Below are positions 60,511 to 64,000 of a stretch of 64,000 nucleotides of DNA, one piece after another. Source of the stretch: Planococcus soli (GTDB lineage Bacteria; Bacillota; Bacilli; Bacillales_A; Planococcaceae); assembly GCF_016881065.1 (NCBI RefSeq), contig NZ_WXYN01000004.1, positions 62,001 through 126,000 of the forward strand, in the 5' to 3' direction. The notes below the pieces were generated by a model. The model was given only the letters and a program-made list of their open reading frames with translations, was not told where the DNA came from and did not search any database. Every line of letters starts with the position of its first letter. Within the stretch, counting starts at the first letter, position 1. A program made the translations under genes and the position numbers.

Positions 60511-60564
60511 AAGAACCGTTCCCAATCGTCGTGAAAACCGATTCTTGGGGAATGGTTCTTTTTT
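60511..60564 (+). terminator. terminator after the FusB-like gene
   Basis: AAGAACCGTTCCC-AA pairs with TTGGGGAATGGTTCTT, followed by TTTT. Confidence 0.85.
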
Positions 60565-60567
60565 ATT

Positions 60568-60650
60568 TGGTATACCATTAATAAGGATAAAATTATTATT
60601 TGACTTATTTTTCTGATAAATATAGACTGTATCTACAATATGGTATACCA
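60568..60650. promoter_or_regulatory. promoter with twin TGGTATACCA operators
   Basis: The perfect palindrome TGGTATACCA occurs at 60568-60577 and 60641-60650, 73 bp apart (about seven helical turns). Between them TTGACT (60600-60605) and TAGACT (60623-60628), 17 bp apart, can serve as promoter. The sites flank the promoter of the GntR gene, an arrangement that allows looping autorepression. Confidence 0.75.
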
Positions 60651-60678
60651 TTTAGAAACTTAATGGAGGATTAGACGG

Positions 60679-61335
60679 ATGAAGCTAATTAGCGAGGTAA
60701 AGAAAAATACCGTGTACGACTATTTGTATAGCGCTATACGGAAAGGCGAAATAAAAGCAGGCGATACATTGACGGAACGGGACCTTGCTGAAAAACTGGG
60801 TGTCAGCCGTACCCCCATCAGGGAAGCTATTCGAAAACTGGAAGAACAGGGAGTGGTCATCCATGAACCGCATAAAGGAGCAAAGGTCATCGCCTTATCT
60901 GCAGAAAAGGCAGCGGAACTTTATGAAGTGCGTGAACTTCTGGAAGGTCTGGCGGCTAGAAAGCTGGCGCAGATCCATACAGCTGAAATGATGGAAGAAC
61001 TGACTGGCTATATTGAAAGAGCTGAAAAGAAAGCTCTTGCTAAAGAGATTGAAAAATTATCCGACATCAATTCAGCGTTTCATTTGGCGCTGGCGAGACT
61101 TTCCGGAAATATTTATCTGGAAGTCATCATGAACATGCTGCAAACCCAGATCAACTTGTTAATGACGACGTCGCTGTCCTATTCCGGACGGCCGCTTGAA
61201 AATATCGAAGAGCACAAACAGATTCTTGAAGCTATTAAGCTGGGTGATGGAGATTTTGCAGAGAGCGTGGCAAAATACCATGTTCGGCAAGCAAAAATCC
61301 ATGCAATGAAGAAGATAGCGGAGGGTGGAATGTAA
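60679..61335 (+). CDS. GntR-family regulator, FadR/FCD type
   Basis: A 218-aa GntR regulator: winged HTH LTERDLAEKLGVSRTPIREAIRKLEEQGVVIHEPHKGAKV (residues 33-72) and an FCD helical domain with the metal-binding pattern DINSAFHLAL, EEHKQILEAI and YHVRQAKIH. FCD members sense carboxylic acids. It is followed after 2 bp by an MmgE/PrpD gene, which it probably controls together with itself through the TGGTATACCA sites. Confidence 0.9.
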   Translation: MKLISEVKKNTVYDYLYSAIRKGEIKAGDTLTERDLAEKLGVSRTPIREAIRKLEEQGVVIHEPHKGAKVIALSAEKAAELYEVRELLEGLAARKLAQIHTAEMMEELTGYIERAEKKALAKEIEKLSDINSAFHLALARLSGNIYLEVIMNMLQTQINLLMTTSLSYSGRPLENIEEHKQILEAIKLGDGDFAESVAKYHVRQAKIHAMKKIAEGGM

Positions 61336-61337
61336 TC

Positions 61338-62672
61338 ATGGTGACGAAAATATTAGTGGAAAATATTTTAAAGACGAGCATTAAAGAGATTCCAGAAGAC
61401 GTCCGGCAGCACGGTAAGAAGAGCCTCCTCAATTGGATGGGCGTGGCAATCGGCGCTTCAAGCCATCCTTCTGTAGACATGGTGCTCGCGTTGAAAGAAG
61501 ATACCCAATCTGCGGAACAAGTTTCGATTTTCGGCCGGACAGAAAAAGTGGATCTTCTTTTGGCAAGTCTAATCAATGGGATGTCTTCCCATATCTTTGA
61601 TTACGACGATACCCACCTGGACACCATCCATCACCCAAGCGGCCCAGTAGCTCCTGTGGTTTTTGCACTTGCCGAAAAAATGGACCTGCCAGGCGAGAAA
61701 GTATTGCATGCCTTTATCCTGGGCTGTGAAGCAGAGCTGCGTATTGCCAATGCTGTGTATCCGAGCCATTACCACCTGGGATACCACATCACCAGCTCGA
61801 CAGGGGTTTTCGGAGCGGCAGTGGCAGCCGGGATTTTATTGGAATTGGACGAAGAACAAATGATTTGGGCGCTGGGGATTGCTGGAACCCAGTCTTTCGG
61901 ATTGCGGGAAATGTTCGGGACGATGACGAAGCCATTCCACCCAGGAAAGGCAGCCCAGAACGGATTAATGGCTGCATTATTGGCAAAGCGGAATTTTACT
62001 AGCTCTACAGAAGTACTGGAAGCGAAAAGAGGATTCGCCAATGTTTTGGCTCCTGAACACGATCTTTCCAAAGTGAACGTTCAATGGGGGGAGCGGTGGG
62101 AGTTGTTGAAAAATGCCTTTAAACCCTATGCCTGCGGAATTGTTCTCCATCCCTCCATTGATGCCTGCATTGCTTTAGGCAAGCAAGTAAAAGCTGAAGA
62201 TGTAGAGCGGATTGAACTTGTAGTTCATCCGTATGTATTAGAGTTAACAGGGAAACCGACACCGCCAACAGGTTTGGCAGGCAAGTTCAGCATCTACCAT
62301 ACAGGTGCTGTGGCTTTCCTTGAAGGAGATGCAGGCGAAGAACAATATACAGATTCGAAAGTGAAAGATCCTGCAATTGTCGATTTCAGGACTAAGATTA
62401 AGCCGAGAGTAGATGAGACGGTCAAAGAGGAAGAAGTGATTGCCATTGCTTTTCTTAAAGATGGAAGAAAAATCGAACATATAGTGAAAAATGCAACAGG
62501 TAGCATCGAAAATCCAATGACCGATGAAGATTTGGCGAGAAAGTTCAAGAAACTGACCTATCCGATTATAGGAGCGGAACAAGCCGATGGGCTGATCGAC
62601 GCTATAAATGAAATACAGCAGCTTGATAGTTTAACCCCTTTGATTGCGTTAACGAAAGCTGCAAAACAGTAA
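61338..62672 (+). CDS. MmgE/PrpD-family protein
   Basis: A 444-aa MmgE/PrpD-family enzyme. The N-terminal helical domain includes LINGMSSHIFDYDDTHLDTIHHPSGPVAP, the family's signature region, then GCEAELRIANAV, GYHITSSTGVFGAAVAAG, MFGTMTKPFHPGKAAQNGL and YACGIVLHPSIDAC; the lid domain ends the protein. Members include 2-methylcitrate dehydratase, cis-aconitate decarboxylase and iminodisuccinate epimerase. No other methylcitrate-cycle gene is adjacent, so the substrate is open. The tight link to an FCD-type GntR suggests a tricarboxylate or dicarboxylate. Confidence 0.85.
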   Translation: MVTKILVENILKTSIKEIPEDVRQHGKKSLLNWMGVAIGASSHPSVDMVLALKEDTQSAEQVSIFGRTEKVDLLLASLINGMSSHIFDYDDTHLDTIHHPSGPVAPVVFALAEKMDLPGEKVLHAFILGCEAELRIANAVYPSHYHLGYHITSSTGVFGAAVAAGILLELDEEQMIWALGIAGTQSFGLREMFGTMTKPFHPGKAAQNGLMAALLAKRNFTSSTEVLEAKRGFANVLAPEHDLSKVNVQWGERWELLKNAFKPYACGIVLHPSIDACIALGKQVKAEDVERIELVVHPYVLELTGKPTPPTGLAGKFSIYHTGAVAFLEGDAGEEQYTDSKVKDPAIVDFRTKIKPRVDETVKEEEVIAIAFLKDGRKIEHIVKNATGSIENPMTDEDLARKFKKLTYPIIGAEQADGLIDAINEIQQLDSLTPLIALTKAAKQ

Positions 62673-62689
62673 AGCGATTGTTGGGAAGG

Positions 62690-62720
62690 AAGCCTTCTGG
62701 TGAGAGGCTTCTTTTTTTTG
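62690..62720 (+). terminator. terminator after the MmgE/PrpD gene
   Basis: GAAGCCTT pairs with AGGCTTC, followed by eight T. Confidence 0.85.
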
Positions 62721-62869
62721 CAATTTTTTTATCTTTTAGTGTAAGCCATGTCTAAAGCAGCGGATAAAATATGGATTCATAAGTTGGACTTTTATGATTT
62801 TTTAGGTTGAAGCGTAATGAAAGACCGGAAAAAAAGTGTAATATAATTTGAATTTTCTTTCAATTGCTA

Positions 62870-62898
62870 TTGATTTATTGTGAAAGCGCTTTTATAAT
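62870..62898 (+). promoter_or_regulatory. glucitol operon promoter with cre site
   Basis: TTGATT (62870-62875) and TATAAT (62893-62898) are 17 bp apart. The spacer and -10 contain TGAAAGCGCTTTTA (62881-62894), one base from a perfect catabolite-responsive element, so CcpA would block RNA polymerase when preferred sugars are present. The ATG of the first gene is 54 bp downstream. Confidence 0.85.
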
Positions 62899-62951
62899 AG
62901 GGGTAATATCAAATGTCACGACACTGAACAAATGTAAAGGAGGCGTAAATT

Positions 62952-63338
62952 ATGTGGGGATGGTTCATTGTTGTGTTTGCTGCCGTCTGGCTGCTACAAC
63001 TTTGGATGGCCAAAGCGCAACTGAAAAACTACCACGGCACGATTAAAAAACTGAGCAGAAGACCATCAGGATACTTAGGGGTGGGGATCAAAAAACAAAA
63101 GTTGGGAATAGGGGCAATAGCAATTATCGTAACGGACGAAACTGGAACTGTTGTTGAAAGCCAATTGATGCGGGGAGTGACGGTATTCAGCCGTTTTGAG
63201 CCATTCGTGAAATATGTTGGTTTGCCGCTGGACACATTAAAGGCAAGTCTTGGGGAAGAACCGGTGGATTTAGCTTTTGAGATGGCAATTGAAAAAATAG
63301 AGGCACAAATGAATGAAAAGACAAATCTAGCGGTATAA
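62952..63338 (+). CDS. srlM: glucitol operon activator-like protein (GutM/SrlM)
   Basis: A 128-aa protein with an N-terminal hydrophobic helix (WGWFIVVFAAVWLLQLWMA) and a soluble remainder with GYLGVGIKKQKLGIGAIAIIVTDETGTVVESQLMRGVTVFSRF, matching the GutM family encoded in glucitol PTS operons. It is thought to help activate the operon, though its membrane helix suggests a membrane role. First gene after the cre promoter; AAAGGAGG ribosome site. Confidence 0.88.
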   Translation: MWGWFIVVFAAVWLLQLWMAKAQLKNYHGTIKKLSRRPSGYLGVGIKKQKLGIGAIAIIVTDETGTVVESQLMRGVTVFSRFEPFVKYVGLPLDTLKASLGEEPVDLAFEMAIEKIEAQMNEKTNLAV

Positions 63339-63350
63339 GGAGGAAGAAAA

Positions 63351-63878
63351 ATGGACTTTTTAGTTAGATTGGCCGAAGGGTTTATAGGCATGTTCCAAGC
63401 GGGAGGCGATACATTTATTGGTCTGGTGACCGGCATTATCCCGTTGCTTGTTGTTTTGATTACTGCCGTCAATGCATTTATCCGCTTGGTCGGGGAAGAG
63501 CGCATCAATAACCTGGCCCGCAAAAGTACAAAAAATATCATTTTGCGCTACACGCTTTTTCCCGTCTTGGCGGTTTTCTTCCTGACCAATCCGATGGCTT
63601 ATACGTTCGGGAAATTTTTGCCGGAAAAACAAAAGCCGGCATTCTACGATTCAGCGGTTTCCTTTGTGCATCCGATTACTGGCCTGTTCCCACATGCCAA
63701 TCCCGCTGAATTGTTCGTATACTTGGGAATTTCCGCTGGCATCACGCAGCTTGGATTTTCATTGGGGCCGTTGGCGATCCGCTTCTTTATTGTAGGTATC
63801 ATCGTGATTCTGATACGCGGCATTGTCACTGAGATTATCACGGTCCGCATGATGAAAGCGCGTGGCATGGAAGTTTAA
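63351..63878 (+). CDS. srlA: PTS glucitol/sorbitol EIIC component SrlA
   Basis: A 175-aa membrane protein of the glucitol EIIC family: FVRLAEGFIGMFQAGGDTFIGLVTGIIPLLVVLITAVNAFIRLVGEERI-type N-terminus, FPVLAVFFLTNPMAYTFGKFLPEKQKPAFYDSAVSFVHPI, and a C-terminal helix pair. It forms the sugar channel together with the SrlE protein. AAGGAGG lies before the ATG; the next gene starts 36 bp after its stop. Confidence 0.93.
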   Translation: MDFLVRLAEGFIGMFQAGGDTFIGLVTGIIPLLVVLITAVNAFIRLVGEERINNLARKSTKNIILRYTLFPVLAVFFLTNPMAYTFGKFLPEKQKPAFYDSAVSFVHPITGLFPHANPAELFVYLGISAGITQLGFSLGPLAIRFFIVGIIVILIRGIVTEIITVRMMKARGMEV

Positions 63879-63914
63879 TTGATCCGAGTGGTTTAAAAAA
63901 GGGAGGCAAAGAAA

Positions 63915-64000
63915 ATGAGCAGCAATCACACGCCATTGGATTATAAGCCAGTGACCATAACTAAAGGCAGAGGCGGATGGGGCGGTCCACTGACCATTCG
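63915..64000 (+). CDS. srlE: PTS glucitol/sorbitol EIIBC component SrlE (5' part)
   Basis: Only the first 28 codons lie in the window: MSSNHTPLDYKPVTITKG then RGGWGGPLTI, the conserved start of the glucitol EIIB domain (KGxGGWGGPL). The phosphorylated Cys and the rest are beyond 64000. GGGAGG precedes the ATG. Confidence 0.88.
   Translation, partial: MSSNHTPLDYKPVTITKGRGGWGGPLTI

Noticed and set aside
1-64000. CRISPR array, tRNA, rRNA or plasmid replication origin
   Set aside because: No regularly spaced direct repeats, no cloverleaf sequence, no rep/par genes or iterons were seen on either strand.

Overview
ORGANISM. The window looks like low-to-mid GC Bacillota, most likely a Planococcaceae-type relative of Bacillus (Planococcus, Planomicrobium or Sporosarcina-like). 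The basis is strong AAGGAGG ribosome binding sites, frequent TTG and GTG starts, and a B. subtilis-like repertoire: Fnr with a C-terminal Cys cluster, a yybP-ykoY riboswitch before a TerC protein, AdhR/AdhA, OhrA/OhrR, and CcpA-type cre and LexA-type boxes. The genus is inferred; no rRNA or tRNA gene is present. LAYOUT 1-20.6 kb: an accessory-looking segment with decayed genes (aldo/keto reductase, choloylglycine hydrolase, IS3 transposase, thiE with an amber codon) beside intact ones (PAP2, TerC, a MHYT-PAS-GGDEF-EAL protein, an MFS/MetE-like/LysR group, a TPP-riboswitch thiMDEW operon, an SDR and a flavin monooxygenase). It holds the most striking pattern in the window: five 28-bp sites (78, 4938, 8622, 9180, 20532), all in one orientation, with an 11-6-11 architecture matching the chromosomal dif site of B. 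subtilis in both Xer arms. They cut the segment into blocks, two of which carry a single gene. This resembles dif-type (Xer-dependent) modules or tandem Xer-integrated elements, which I do not know to be described in this group. LAYOUT 20.6-64 kb: mostly intact operons. 20.6-24.9 kb is a hydroxy-acid catabolic cluster (TRAP permease, small membrane protein, dehydrogenase, RraA-like aldolase, RpiR regulator with twin operators). 25-31 kb holds a YolD gene with an SOS box, adhR/adhA, an SDR, an M23 peptidase and a UspA protein. 30.8-34 kb holds fnr and a ba3-type oxidase operon with an FNR box. 34.4-37.8 kb holds a methyltransferase, ohrA, ohrR, a glutathione peroxidase and an RsbR-like protein. 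37.9-42.5 kb is a cobalamin-riboswitch operon of a thioesterase and class I ribonucleotide reductase with a flavodoxin. 43-46.6 kb holds ribT-like, pabA and pabBC. 46.6-57.8 kb is a phosphonate C-P lyase regulon (phnF, phnGHIJKML, a PHP phosphodiesterase, phnDCEE). 57.9-62.7 kb holds an SDR, a racemase-family protein, a FusB-like protein and a GntR-MmgE/PrpD pair. The window ends inside a glucitol PTS operon. HOW THEY WORK TOGETHER. Thiazole uptake (ThiW) feeds ThiM, ThiD and ThiE under TPP control, though the broken thiE may cripple it. Phosphonates enter through PhnDCEE and are cleaved by PhnGHIJKLM, with a PHP enzyme probably replacing PhnP. Cobalamin level probably decides whether the B12-independent reductase is made. 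Fnr probably adjusts the neighbouring high-affinity oxidase to oxygen.
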